From assembly GCA_026707735.1 (NCBI GenBank), contig JAPOWH010000019.1, forward strand, positions 238,470 through 302,469: 64,000 nt of DNA, written 5' to 3'. The notes below the pieces were generated by a model that saw nothing but the letters and a program-made list of their open reading frames with translations, had not been told where the DNA came from and made no database searches. Both the position numbers and the translations under genes were made by a program. Source of the stretch: Gammaproteobacteria bacterium. GTDB taxonomy: Bacteria > Pseudomonadota > Gammaproteobacteria > Pseudomonadales > Azotimanducaceae. Below, one piece after another: positions 44,494 to 55,300 of this stretch; within the stretch, counting starts at the first letter, position 1, and each line of letters starts with the position of its first letter.

Positions 44494-45092
44494 TCGTAGA
44501 GCATCGAAGTTAAGTCGAACGCGTCAATTTGACGTTTCACACCTTCTAATGTATCTCGCCCAGCAACTCTAGATACGTGCCTAGCGTTATGCCGTTGCTT
44601 GAAAATGACATATTGAATTTCGTTATCACCTAGGAACTGTAGTCCCAACTGCGAAACCTGCCTGTCCATCCACATCATTCGGAGATTTCCGTTGTCAATT
44701 AGCACAACGCTGCCCTTTCGAATGTCGTGCTCTGTTCGTACGAAGAGCCAAAAATCGTCAACTGATCCTTGGTTAAGACTGTAGCCGTCGTTTACGGCGA
44801 AATTTTGAAGAGCCGATAGCCTTGCCTGATAGGCGTTTAACTTTTCCTCAAATGGGGGTTTACGATCATATGCTGTGATGGCGTTCCCATCACGCACGCC
44901 ACTGGCTATACCAAGAGCCCCTTGGAGAGAGTAAATCGAACTACCCACGTCAATTGGATCGATTTCAAACCCAGGGAAGATTCTAATTCGCTGGGTCGCC
45001 AGACGTTCGTTTGGCTCAACAGCTGTTGCGATTGTAGGTGGGAGCGACGGATCGTACTCTCGATCAAGGTCATCTACTATAGCGCTACTCAT
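44490..45092 (-). CDS. hypothetical protein of a two-gene pair
   Basis: A 200-residue soluble protein, not recognised. The ATG at 45092 (MSSAIVDDLDREYDPSLPP) gives the most natural N-terminus; the frame is open to 45176 but that part overlaps a likely upstream remnant. The N-terminal half has a PPTIATAVEPNE stretch and the C-terminal half alternates strands and helices (GSVVLIDNGNLRMMW, GDNEIQYVIFKQR). It overlaps the 93-residue partner gene by ATGA. Confidence 0.5.
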   Translation of the reverse strand: MSSAIVDDLDREYDPSLPPTIATAVEPNERLATQRIRIFPGFEIDPIDVGSSIYSLQGALGIASGVRDGNAITAYDRKPPFEEKLNAYQARLSALQNFAVNDGYSLNQGSVDDFWLFVRTEHDIRKGSVVLIDNGNLRMMWMDRQVSQLGLQFLGDNEIQYVIFKQRHNARHVSRVAGRDTLEGVKRQIDAFDLTSMLYE

Positions 45093-45106
45093 TGCAGGCA
45101 CGTCCG

Positions 45107-45352
45107 CTAAGTGATTACATCCGTCAGCTTCCAGTGATTGCGCTGGATTTCCGTGCTCGTCATGCCGAGGAACCATTGAACAATTTTGCTGTGGGCGTCA
45201 GAAAACCAAGAGTCCGTTTTCGACTTGACAACAGAACCTTGGTGTCCGCGAGCACGAAGTTCAAAAAGCAACTTGTGCGTGTTGGGATCATCTCTAGATT
45301 CCACGGTTCGGATTGCAACATGGAGCAGCGAACCGGCCCAAGGCAACTCTTG
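45107..45352 (-). pseudogene. C-terminal gene fragment, possibly TIGR04255-like
   Basis: An open stretch of about 80 codons that begins after a TAA (45353-45355) and ends 15 bp before the 200-residue gene. Its last 30 residues (DSWFSDAHSKIVQWF, TSTEIQRNHW) resemble the conserved end of TIGR04255 proteins. The upstream part of such a gene is missing or broken: adjacent frames to about 45520 carry stops. I read it as the remaining end of a decayed first gene of a three-gene unit. The family assignment is tentative. From 45356 to 45741 I see nothing else. Confidence 0.3.
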
Positions 45353-45741
45353 TTAACTTTAATCGATAGCAGATCGTAGCTTGTAGCAATGCTCCAACGA
45401 ACAATTCCGCATGCCTAAGACAGAATCCAGCGAACATTGTTCCCACTGAGCTAGCCCACACAATGGAAATGCACTGGGCACATGCCGTCCGATTGCTAAC
45501 GAGGTCATGTCGCCAAGGCAATTTCGGACGAGTTCAGTTGGCTACTGCTGCACGACATCGATTAGTGCGGAATCCTCCATCGCACTTCCGAACCCAAATT
45601 CACTAGTCCTACAAGAAAGTAGGTAGTTAGGAAATTTTTCGGTGTCAGGATTTCGCGTCTCCACACGCTGCTAGCCCGTTCCAGTTTCAAGCATCTTGCG
45701 AAGCTTGTTGGGGTATTTGTTTTCCAATTGCAATCGTACAT

Positions 45742-46383
45742 TCAGAGCTTGGGAATCTTTCTTGGTGGCACTCTGACAGTGCCTTTGCTAGTCGCGGACA
45801 ACAGTAGGATTTCGACGCCTCCGCCGGCTTGGCCAAAGTTTGGAGCGGAGTTCCCGCATTGAATTTGGATACTTTGTGCCGGTCGAATTTCGTAGCAGAT
45901 CCACGCCGGATAGGGATTGGGGAGTCCGAAACGACTGACCGCTGCTTGGCCAGAGTGCGCTATTCCGGCTTCACGTGCCGTTGTGATATAGGTGTTGGCA
46001 AGGATCGATCTATTTGCCATGTCGATGCGGCGATCTTTCATGAATGCGGTGTACCTGAGATAGCGCTCATGAGGACTAACACTTGAGAAATAGCTGCCAT
46101 GAGTCAGGATTGCGGGCATTTCTTGGTGGGGGTATGGATCTAGGCTAGCAAGAAGTTCGTCTTGATCATTGGGCTCAGTCTCTTCAAAAAATACTTGGAA
46201 CCACTCCGCCTTCTTTTGGAATACGGCACTCAGGCCAATAGACAAGCCCTCATCAGGAATGAGCACAGCTAGTTCTGCATTCAGGAAGACGACAGACTGA
46301 TCCTGGGCTATTTGGTAGCCCATTCCCGACTCGGGTTGCCGTAGTAGGTAATTGCGTTGACCGTCGTCGAGCGAGTAGATCAT
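45742..46383 (-). CDS. hypothetical protein
   Basis: A 213-residue soluble protein, not recognised. It starts MIYSLDDGQRNYLLRQPESGMGYQI and has a middle with PYPHQEMPAILTHGSYF and a Gly-rich C-terminal part (NSAPNFGQAGGGVEILL) ending in a basic tail. The ATG lies in a region with no clear ribosome-binding site. No membrane segment or signal peptide. It is flanked by accessory genes and is probably part of the same variable island. Confidence 0.5.
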   Translation of the reverse strand: MIYSLDDGQRNYLLRQPESGMGYQIAQDQSVVFLNAELAVLIPDEGLSIGLSAVFQKKAEWFQVFFEETEPNDQDELLASLDPYPHQEMPAILTHGSYFSSVSPHERYLRYTAFMKDRRIDMANRSILANTYITTAREAGIAHSGQAAVSRFGLPNPYPAWICYEIRPAQSIQIQCGNSAPNFGQAGGGVEILLLSATSKGTVRVPPRKIPKL

Positions 46384-46516
46384 TTGACATCAGCCAGCTG
46401 TGTAGCGATCATTGAGCCGATTGTAGTTGTGTCAATACTTATCCACATCGTTCGGATTGAACCGCTTTAGTACCGTACGAAGCAAATTGTCGATTGCTAT
46501 CCGGAAATCGTGCGCA

Positions 46517-46545
46517 TAGCGTGAAATTTCATAGCGGATACGCTA
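46517..46545. promoter_or_regulatory. candidate operator of the higBA remnant
   Basis: The palindrome TAGCG-GATA-CGCTA (46532-46545) lies 6 bp before the former toxin start, and an extra half-site TAGCG is at 46517-46521. Position and symmetry fit an autoregulatory HigA operator. Confidence 0.4.
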
Positions 46546-46550
46546 AATTC

Positions 46551-46880
46551 ATGCAATGAGCTGAACAGTCGAAATGGTCTCCCCCTGTTAATCCCGAAGT
46601 TGAGGAGTTGCCAGTAGCATTAGGTGCCCGATTAGTTAGACTTCTAGGGGTGTTGGAGAAGGTGGGGCTAGAAGCTCTTCGCGTACCTCATTCCACGCAT
46701 CTCGAGGGCAAGCTGTGCGAGCTACGGGTTCGAACCGAAGGAGGAATAGCTCGAGGAATCTACGAGACAGGTGAGGGCAGACGTGTGGTGGTATTGCATG
46801 TTTTTCAGCAGAAATAGCAAAAAACGCCACGACAAGCGATTGCAAACGCCAAGATGCGCATGAAACAGGTAGTGTCATGA
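46551..46880 (+). pseudogene. higB: HigB/Gp49-family toxin, broken by two stop codons
   Basis: The frame from ATG at 46551 encodes a recognisable Gp49/HigB-like RelE-superfamily toxin: NPEVEELPVALGARL, LEGKLCELRV, GIARGIYETGEGRRVVVLHVF and QKTPRQAIANAKMR. It is interrupted by TGA at 46557-46559, straight after the second codon, and by TAG at 46815-46817, inside the conserved K-x-x-QKTP motif near the end. The family toxin cleaves mRNA on ribosomes. The frame's final TGA overlaps the antitoxin ATG (ATGA), showing that the original operon structure is intact. At most a 69-residue product from a TTG at 46608 could be made. Confidence 0.75.
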
Positions 46881-47161
46881 CCAAACTAAGAGACTTGAAA
46901 GAACGATTGATGCAAGACCCAGAGTTTCAAGAGGAATACGAACGCATCGACGAAGAGTACTCACTCATCGAGTCATTGGTTCGCGCGCGCGCCGAAGCGA
47001 ATTTGACCCAGGAGCAACTGGCTGAGCGCCTTGGAACGACCCAGTCCGCGGTTGCGCGGATGGAAGGAGGCGGCGTATCGCCGTCCATAGCCACTATTCG
47101 TCGCTACGCACGGGCTACAGGCAAGCGATTGGAGATTGAACTCGTATCTGCCGAAGCCTGA
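46877..47161 (+). CDS. higA: HigA-type XRE antitoxin
   Basis: A 94-residue protein with an N-terminal helical arm (KLRDLKERLMQDPEFQEEYE) and an XRE helix-turn-helix (NLTQEQLAERLGTTQSAVARMEGG, about 42-66), as in antitoxins paired with Gp49/HigB-like toxins. In an intact system it binds the toxin and represses the operon. Its ATG overlaps the last codons of the broken toxin gene. The gene itself is complete, so it may persist as a regulator or as protection against related toxins. Confidence 0.85.
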   Translation: MTKLRDLKERLMQDPEFQEEYERIDEEYSLIESLVRARAEANLTQEQLAERLGTTQSAVARMEGGGVSPSIATIRRYARATGKRLEIELVSAEA

Positions 47162-47950
47162 AGACGTGCAGTGACTTGTCTCTGCTTGAACTGAACATTT
47201 GAGGTTCACGCTCAATCTGTTGGATTACATCCGATTCGAGGTATGGATTCTTAATAGCACACTGTCAGCTGAAGTGGCTTTGTAGAGCCGACCTTCGAGG
47301 GGCGAGTGGCCTGGGACTCGATCTCGATGTCCATTTCGAAGGATCGGAACCCGCACGCCTTCCATCCGTTGATGCGGATATGGAACTCGTTCCCGAGGCA
47401 ATTTCGGAACCTGCGCCAGTGGGACCGTCCATATGATCCACGGATTTCACGGCGAAGAATCCAGAAGGTGTGTCGATGACCCCCTAACACACGACAACAA
47501 ATTCTCCGCTTGGACGACCGGCAAATTCCCATCTCTTTTCCGTTGGTAATTGTCGATTGACCGCTGCGTTAGCAGCGAAGGCCTTCGCCTCATCGCAGGC
47601 GAGCAAAGGTTCCAAGACACTCAAATTCGATTCGAAGAGGTCGCGTCCAGTTTCGCAAGCTGGTCTCTGTCTTCTGCCTTACGATAATTTGTACTATATT
47701 TTTGTTCAGATGTTGACAGAAAGCGCTGATTTTTCTGCAGGGGCGTAATTGTCAAATGTGATCTTCAGATATAGTGCTCCACAGACACTGTAGACCTCTT
47801 CTCAAATGACTCTTGGTGGACCAACACAGTGGCCGTTTAGGCTCGAACTATTCTCATACAATACGGGTGATCTAGTGCCTACCAATCAGTCTATGCTTGC
47901 CTACCACGGCTGGGAACGCACATTTGGATGTCAGTTCGGAGATTGAGGCA
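47162..47950. other. 789-bp intergenic region without a recognised gene
   Basis: Frames at 47251-47532 (minus) and across about 47280-47470 (plus) have no motif that I know and overlap each other. A decayed gene is possible at 47250-47530. The right part should hold the promoter of the efflux operon, but I could not place it. Confidence 0.3.
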
Positions 47951-49123
47951 ATGTCGGATTCCGCAACAGAAACGAAGAACGTGCAAGAGTCGCCGAGATG
48001 GAAAGGTATTCTGCAGCTCACGATCATTGTCTTGGTTGTTGCTACAGCGATTTGGTTTGCCCGTGCACCAAGCCGAGAATTTTTTGAATTGGACATGGGT
48101 GGTGGATTAACAAGACTCGATCCTACAGCTGAAATCCTGCAGCCCGAACCGACCAGTGCGGCTCACACCATCGCCCTGACCGGAACTGTCGGCACACTCG
48201 GAGAAGTTGTAGTTGTTCCCGAATCATCTGGAGACATTGTCTATGTGGCAGAGAATTTTCGCAATGGCGGAGAGTTCACTAAGGATGAAACTCTCGTTCA
48301 GATAGATAAGACAACGTACCAAATTGCCCTGGATAATGCGAACCTGGCACTGGAAGATGCAGAAGCACATCTGCGCGAAGTACTCGACAAGCATTCGCGG
48401 GGAGACCTCTCTCTTGCTCGTAACGACGACGGGGAGATTAATCTTTGGATGAACCTTGACGGCGAGATAGATCAAGCCAAGGCTCGAGTCGAGATGGCCA
48501 AGAACCGCATCAGGCTAAGGGAAATCGCACTAGATGAAACCAGAATCAGAATGCCGTTTGACGGGTACGTCATGGCAACTCAGATTTCCGTCGGGCAAGT
48601 TGTCACCAGTCATTCTTCTCGAATTGGTCAGGTATATGCGAAGAACGAACTGCGGGTTCGCGTTCCGATATCGTCGTTCGACCTCGACTCATTGCAACCA
48701 GTAATAGGCCGCGCTGCCAAAGTTATCGTTGATGGCCGGGCGTACCAAACGGAAGTGGAACGTGTCTCAAGACGTGTAGATGTCGAGACTCGACTAGGGT
48801 CTTTGTATCTGTTCGTGCTGGACCAGGAGAATACTGAGTATCTACCGCGCCCGGGATCTTTCGCGGACGTGATTATTGAAGGGCCGCAACGCGAGAACGT
48901 TTTTGTTCTGCCCGAAGCAAGCCTTCAAATCAATGGCTCGGTTTGGCTGGTGAATGACGGAGAGTTGGTTTCATTTACTCCGAAGTCGTTGGGTTACACG
49001 AACGATGGGTGGTTGGTGTCAGCGTTTGATCCGATGGACGGAGTTGTGGTGGGAAGCATATCGGGAGCGCGTGAAGGTCTAGCCGTGAATACGACCCTTG
49101 TGCAACAACCACAACCACACTAG
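47951..49123 (+). CDS. RND efflux periplasmic adaptor (membrane fusion protein)
   Basis: A 390-residue HlyD/AcrA-type adaptor. ATG at 47951 follows GAGG. A membrane helix (about 22-42) anchors it to the inner membrane; then come a lipoyl half (GTVGTLGEVVVVPESSGDI), an alpha-helical hairpin (LDNANLALEDAEAHLREVL, and AKNRIRLREIALDETRIRMPFDGYV), the second lipoyl half and beta-barrel domains. It links the inner-membrane pumps encoded downstream to an outer-membrane channel, which is not in the window. First gene of the efflux operon; the next pump starts 47 bp later. Confidence 0.9.
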   Translation: MSDSATETKNVQESPRWKGILQLTIIVLVVATAIWFARAPSREFFELDMGGGLTRLDPTAEILQPEPTSAAHTIALTGTVGTLGEVVVVPESSGDIVYVAENFRNGGEFTKDETLVQIDKTTYQIALDNANLALEDAEAHLREVLDKHSRGDLSLARNDDGEINLWMNLDGEIDQAKARVEMAKNRIRLREIALDETRIRMPFDGYVMATQISVGQVVTSHSSRIGQVYAKNELRVRVPISSFDLDSLQPVIGRAAKVIVDGRAYQTEVERVSRRVDVETRLGSLYLFVLDQENTEYLPRPGSFADVIIEGPQRENVFVLPEASLQINGSVWLVNDGELVSFTPKSLGYTNDGWLVSAFDPMDGVVVGSISGAREGLAVNTTLVQQPQPH

Positions 49124-49170
49124 TCGAATCGCCTTCCGAACGGCGGCGCATTAGCACCTAGGAATAAATT

Positions 49171-52100
49171 ATGGCCGAACCCGCGGATTCACAATCATCG
49201 GCATCGGCGAACAATCCTGGAGTCATCGATTGGTTTTGCCGTAATCCAGTTGCAGCCTACGTGCTGCTATTCATAGTTTTTGCCTGCGGCATCCTCGCAT
49301 CCAGTCAGATTCCCGTCGAGACTTTTCCCAAATACGACCCGGGGATTATCCGCGTCACCGTTCCCTATCCAGGCGCCACTCCCGTTGAAGTCGAGGAAGA
49401 CATCGTTTGGCACATCGAGGAGAGTCTTGTAGGTACGGTGGGCGTTGCCCATAGCATTGCAATCTCGGAGCAAGGCTTTGCCACCATTGACGTAGAACTC
49501 GATGGTTCAGCCGATTCCATTAGCACGCTCAACAACGTGCGCACGGCGGTGGAGCGAATCGAGGATTTCCCTCCTGTAAACGCTGATCAACCTGAAATAA
49601 CAAAGCTTGAAGTGCAGCGCAATGTGCTGAGTATTGCGGTGAGCTCGGTCGCGTTGAGTCCCGTTGAACTCCGAGACGTCGCGGAGATCTTGAGGAACCG
49701 TCTGCTATTGATTCCGGGAATTTCGATAGTTGACCTTTTTGGCGTACCGGAACAAGAAATCCATGTTGAGATTAGCGAGGAGGTTTTGCGCCGACACGGT
49801 CTTACATTGCAGGACATCGTAGACGCAATTAGATTTTCCTCCGTGAATGTCACCGGCGGAGACCTTCGAACGGACTCGGGTGACATAGTAATGAGTACGC
49901 TCGCCAAGCGAGACTACGCGGAAGAGTTCGCCGACATCCCGATAATTTCGAAGCCGGATGGCTCCATTGTTCGATTGGGTGAATTAGCAGAATTGACCGA
50001 TGGACTCATTGAACAGAGGATTTCAGCAACATTAAACGGTTCGCCTACGATCTTCTTGCAAGTGAAGGTCGCTTCAGGACTTTCTGCTGAAGCAGCTAGT
50101 TCAAGGGTGCGAGAGTTCATCAGCAACTATCCCGCCCCCGATCATGTTGGCCTATCAATTTGGGAAGACGAATCGCTAGCGGTAGCGGACAGTATCAGCT
50201 TAGTTCTGCAGAACGGCGTTATTGGCCTGACGCTCGTGTTCCTGGTCTTGCTGCTTGTCTTTGATTTGCGAATCGCAACCTGGGTTGCGCTTGGCGTTCC
50301 AGTTGTCTTTGTGGGATCGCTGGTAACTTTTCCGTTTCTTGGACTTTCAATAAACGTCGTAACGCTTTTTGCGTTCTTCATATTGATCGCCCTGGTTGTG
50401 GATGACTCGATAATCGTTGCGGAGAGTATCGATGCAGCAAGGTCCGAAGGACTCGCAGGTGAACAAGCGGCGATTTCGGGCATTAGAAGGGTTCTATCGC
50501 CGATCACTCTAGCCGCCCTGACGACGATGGCGGCCTTTGCCACTCTGTTTCCGCTGCAGGGAGCAATCGGTCAAATGTTCTCTACGATTCCCTTTGTTGT
50601 CATTGTGGTGTTGGCGTTAGCACTTTTGGAGTCGGTTTTTGTTTTACCAGGCCATCTGGCGAAGTCGCGGCAGACTAGGACTTGGCCACTATCCCTGCTT
50701 CAGCAACGAGTACAGAATTCACTGCAAGGCCCCATTGAGTCGAGGATCGTACCGATGATTACATTTTCGGCACGGCGGCCAATTTGGCCGCTTGCCATCG
50801 TCGTGATACTGTTCCTCTTGAGTTGCTGCCTCATATCGTTCCAAGTTGTTCGCTTCAGTCCGACGCTCAACATCTTGGAAGACAACAGCATTCAAGCCGA
50901 TCTTGTGCTTCCCCCAAACTCGCTAGAGCAAGATCTAATCGACGCCACTGATCTTGTAGTTGCGGCGGCTCAGGACGTCAGTGGCGAGTTAGGTGGAAAT
51001 GCCATCATGGGCATTGTGGTGACTACTGGAGTTCAAATTCCAGTGGAAGCCTACGAAGGCGCAGACTACAGGAAATATCGAGGCAACGTTGCGTCAATCC
51101 AATTGAAACTTCGGGATGTTTCCTTACGGGATGTGTCAGTGGACGAATTTAGATATAGATGGCAGCAAAAACTAAAGGGTGGCACAGGGGCTGACTCGGT
51201 ATCTTTTCCTACCCGCAGCAATCGGCCAACTGAGCGCGTCTCATATGCCCTGATACATGCTGACCATGAAGTCTTGAAAAGTGCGGTTTCCGAGGTGGAA
51301 AGCGCATGGGCAGATTTCCCGGGTGTCATTGAAGTGGAGAATTCCATGGATGCCGACAGCCGAACATTGAACGTGCAATTGAACGACGCAGGCCATGCGG
51401 CGGGGCTTTCTCCTGCTGCAGTAGCAACCCAGCTGAGAAATTCATTTTATGGTGCAGAAGCACAGCGCATTCAACGCGGACGGGAAGAAATCTTGGTTAT
51501 GGTGCGCTATCCGGAAAAGCGCCGTGCCAGTTACGCGGAATTGCAAAATGAGCGCATCAATCTACCAAACAGCCGCAGGCAAACTCCCTTATATACCGTC
51601 GCCGAAACGGTGGAGAATGAAACTCCATCTAAGAGATTTCGTATCGACGGCCAAAATGCAGCAATAGTGACCGCCCATCTCGACTATAGAACTGCCCAGA
51701 TCGGCGGCATCGCAGAGCGGTCGGATGCGCAGATTCTTCCCGCACTCCAAGGCCGCTTCCCGAATCTGCAAGTCCGTCGACATGGCATATCGAAAGAACT
51801 GAAACGGATGAGCGACACTTTGCTGATCTCGGTGCCGCTCGCGATACTTTTGATCTATGGTTTGATCGCGTCGTTTCTTCGAAGCTTTATTCAGCCCTTG
51901 CTTGCGTTGGCCGGTGTGCCAATGGCCTTCGTCGGAGCCGTTGCCGGACACTGGATTCTAGGCTATGAGCTAACCATCATCTCGATTTTTGGACTGATTG
52001 CCGTATCGGGCGTTATCGTTAACGACACAATATTGCTCATGCACCGATACAACCTGATCCGTAGGCAGGGAGAGATTCCCGAAATTGCGGCTATTTCAGC

Positions 52101-52335
52101 TGCAGCACAACAAAGAGCCCGCGCGATTCTGATAACAAGCTTGACTACCGTGTTCGGACTGCTTCCCATCTTGTTCAGCGATGCGGAATCCATTCAGTTT
52201 CTGATTCCGCTCGTTGTCAGTTTGACGTTCGGGTTGATTTTTGCGGGCATTGGACTGCTCTTCTTTCTCCCCTCGGTATTGATGATGACTGAACTAGTAA
52301 AAGTCAGATTGTCATCTCTCCGAATCCAGCCGTGA
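49171..52335 (+). CDS. RND efflux pump, inner-membrane permease 1
   Basis: A 1054-residue AcrB/MMPL-superfamily (HAE1-like) proton antiporter with 12 helices and two large periplasmic loops. The N-terminal helix is followed by ETFPKYDPGIIRVTVPYPGATP; helix 4 carries the proton-relay Asp pair (LVVDDSIIV), and the C-terminal half has VSGVIVNDTI and ends with an intact last helix (GLIFAGIGLLFFLPSVLMM). Substrate cannot be predicted. It is paired with a second, different permease, which suggests a mixed pump like MdtBC or two pumps sharing one adaptor. Confidence 0.93.
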   Translation: MAEPADSQSSASANNPGVIDWFCRNPVAAYVLLFIVFACGILASSQIPVETFPKYDPGIIRVTVPYPGATPVEVEEDIVWHIEESLVGTVGVAHSIAISEQGFATIDVELDGSADSISTLNNVRTAVERIEDFPPVNADQPEITKLEVQRNVLSIAVSSVALSPVELRDVAEILRNRLLLIPGISIVDLFGVPEQEIHVEISEEVLRRHGLTLQDIVDAIRFSSVNVTGGDLRTDSGDIVMSTLAKRDYAEEFADIPIISKPDGSIVRLGELAELTDGLIEQRISATLNGSPTIFLQVKVASGLSAEAASSRVREFISNYPAPDHVGLSIWEDESLAVADSISLVLQNGVIGLTLVFLVLLLVFDLRIATWVALGVPVVFVGSLVTFPFLGLSINVVTLFAFFILIALVVDDSIIVAESIDAARSEGLAGEQAAISGIRRVLSPITLAALTTMAAFATLFPLQGAIGQMFSTIPFVVIVVLALALLESVFVLPGHLAKSRQTRTWPLSLLQQRVQNSLQGPIESRIVPMITFSARRPIWPLAIVVILFLLSCCLISFQVVRFSPTLNILEDNSIQADLVLPPNSLEQDLIDATDLVVAAAQDVSGELGGNAIMGIVVTTGVQIPVEAYEGADYRKYRGNVASIQLKLRDVSLRDVSVDEFRYRWQQKLKGGTGADSVSFPTRSNRPTERVSYALIHADHEVLKSAVSEVESAWADFPGVIEVENSMDADSRTLNVQLNDAGHAAGLSPAAVATQLRNSFYGAEAQRIQRGREEILVMVRYPEKRRASYAELQNERINLPNSRRQTPLYTVAETVENETPSKRFRIDGQNAAIVTAHLDYRTAQIGGIAERSDAQILPALQGRFPNLQVRRHGISKELKRMSDTLLISVPLAILLIYGLIASFLRSFIQPLLALAGVPMAFVGAVAGHWILGYELTIISIFGLIAVSGVIVNDTILLMHRYNLIRRQGEIPEIAAISAAAQQRARAILITSLTTVFGLLPILFSDAESIQFLIPLVVSLTFGLIFAGIGLLFFLPSVLMMTELVKVRLSSLRIQP

Positions 52336-52369
52336 ACTCCAGCAGGTTAATCCTGCAATCAGAAGCGAA

Positions 52370-55300
52370 GTGAACAACGGAACTATTTCGACAACGACGT
52401 CGAGATCCTTGTTCGAATACATGGCAACAAATCCTATTGCCGTGTGGCTGACTACTGTTCTGCTATTGGGAGTTGGACTGTATGCGCTTTTGACGATAAC
52501 CGTTGAGAGATTTCCGACGATAGATTTTCGCACTGTCATAGTAACGGTGCCGTACGACGGCGCGACGCCGCGAGAAGTCGAGGAAGACATCATTTGGCGC
52601 ATTGAAGAGAGCCTCGTAGGCATCGATGGAGTGGAACGAATTTCCGGTAATTCGTGGGAAGGATTGGGCGAAGTAGCCATTGAATTCGTGCAATGGCAGA
52701 ACATGACAACCAAGCTCGAAGAGGTCAGAACAGCGATCGATGGCATCGAGGACTTTCCACCAATCGGAGCGGATGAAGCCGAAATAGCAAAGCACGAAGT
52801 CATGCGCCGAATAATGTCATTGGTCATTACCTCAGAAACCGCGACTGAGGACGAATTGAGACTTGCAGCGGATGAACTGCGTGAAGATTTGCTCTTGCTG
52901 CCCCGTGTAACTTTTGTCGATCTGTTGGGAGCCAGAGACCGAGAAATCCAGATCTACCTCGATGAAACTCGCTTGCGCAGTCATCAACTCAATATTGGCG
53001 AAGTTGCAGCTCGAGTTCGCGGTTCGTCCATCAACCTGTCTGGCGGACCTCTAAGAACCGAATCCGGAATTACGGTGTTGAGTTCCCTAGAGAAGCGTCA
53101 AACTGCGGCAGAGTTCGAGGACATCGTAATCCTCTCCAAACCAGATGGTTCGATTGTTCGGTTGGGCGATATTGGCACATTACGAGATGGCTTTAGTGAA
53201 GACCCATTACTCAACACTGTCGATGGCGCCTCCGCCGTATTTCTTGAAGTTAGTGCCCCTAGCGGAATAAACCCACAGAAAGTACGGGATGAAGTCGAAC
53301 GTCGGCTCGCGACCTATGAAATGCCGCCAGACATCGAGTTGGGCATATGGATGGACACCACGGTGTCAGTCACCAAACCATTGACCGCAGTGGCCGGCAG
53401 TGCAATCACTGGCATTGCACTGGTGTTCATTATTCTCATTCTGCTGCTGGATCTACGTATCGGCATCTGGGTGGCCATCGGCATACCCACGGCAATAATC
53501 GGGTCGTTCATTCTTCTTGTTCCCATGGGGCAGACGCTGCACATCATGTCGGTGATCGGCTTTGCGATAGTTGTCGGCATCGTCGTGGACGACGCCATCG
53601 TCGTTGGTGAGAACATCTCGCGTTATCGGGAAAGTGGCATGCCCGCTCGGCAGTCATCGATTGTTGGGGCACGGGAAGTCATGGCCCCGGTTGTCGTAGG
53701 TGTTCTGACAACTGTATTGATGTTCATGGCATTGATTCCGCTAGATGGCGCCATTGGACAGATGTTCTCCAAGATCGGCATTCTTGTATTCGCAGTGCTG
53801 GTTTTCTCTCTAATTGACGCCTTCTTTTTGTTGCCAGCACATGTTTCGGGATCTGGGCAATTGGCACTTTGGCCGCTTCATCAAATACAAGGCGCAGCCC
53901 AAAGAGGATTCGACGGATTCATAGAAACGAGTATGGCTCCAGCGATCGAGTACTCAATTCGTCGACCCATTCCGATGATTCTGATTTTCGCCGGTATTGC
54001 AACGATTGCGGTTGGTCTTTTTCAAACTGATGTGCTTCGCTTCAACAGTGCTGGAAATCGACTGGATGAACAGCAATTGCAGCTGGATTTAACACTGAAT
54101 CCCGGCTCGACGTTCGAAGACTCATTGCAGGCTGCCGAGCAGATTGTTGAAGCAGCACGAACTGCCCATTCGATTACGGGCGGAACCGCCATCAACGCGA
54201 TAAACACCATTGTTGGTCAACATCGACCCATGGAAACAACAGTTGGCTTGTCCAAGGCTGAACCCGGTACTAATCTTGCCAGCGTGCAACTTAGATTGAA
54301 CACGTTTCCAGATCGCGAGGTGTCCGTTGCCGAACTTCGAAATGTTTGGCTCGAATCAATTGGTTCTATTCAGGGGGCTGAAAAGATTGCCTTCCCGCAG
54401 CCTACGGGATATGCCTCCGCGGGTATTAGCCTGATCCTGCAACATCCAAATGATGAACACCTACTGGCGGCGGCAAGAGAACTTAAGCGGCGCCTGGTTG
54501 AACATGAACCAATCTACGAAATTACGGACACTCTCGACCAGGGCAAACTGCGTTATGAAGTTCAACTCACCGATTTGGGTGTCGCTTGTGGGTTGACTCC
54601 CGCTCTCTTGGCTGTGCAGCTTCGAAATCGCTTTTTTGGGTTCGAAGCCCAAAGAGTCGTTAGAAATCAGGACGAACTGAAGGTGATGGCCCGCTATCCG
54701 ATCGAGAACCGTTTGAGTCCAGAGGACCTTCAAGATGAACGGATAAATCTGCCCAACGGTGAACTGGCCGCATTTACTGATATTGCCAATATTGAAGAGT
54801 CGCAGGAGTTGGCACAACGCCAACGAGTGAATGGTCTTCCGTCTGTTTCGATAACCAGTAATTTCAATGTCGCGGCGACGAGTACAAGGGAGCTCGGGGG
54901 TCTGGTTCTTGGGAATTGGCTACCCGAGTTGCGGCAAACCTATCCGGGCCTTCGATTCATGCCAGACGGATCGACCCGGGATACGCGGAAAATTCTGAAC
55001 ATGCTCTCGGTCACGTTTCCCGCAGCACTGTTGCTAATGTTCGGCTTGATATCGATTCAACTCCGAAGCATCTTGCAACCCTTGTACATTCTGGTTTGCG
55101 TTCCCATGACTGTTGCTGGTGTCTTTTACCTTCATATCTTGCTTGGATACGATTTTGGCCTGACATCGATATTCGGAACTGTCGCCATAACAGGAATTGT
55201 TGTAAATGATGGTCTAGTGTTTCTCGACATGTACAACAAGATTCGGCAAAACAATCCTAGTTTGAGAGTTGAAAACGCTATTTTGCAAGCTGCGAGAATT

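Noticed and set aside
46815..46817. TAG in the HigB frame as a recoded codon (pyrrolysine or suppression)
   Set aside because: The frame also has a TGA near its start, no pyrrolysine genes are visible, and toxins of this type often decay; a pseudogene is simpler.
47251..47532. 93-codon minus-strand frame after the higA gene
   Set aside because: Cys/Arg-rich with no recognisable motif and a competing open plus-strand frame over the same bases.
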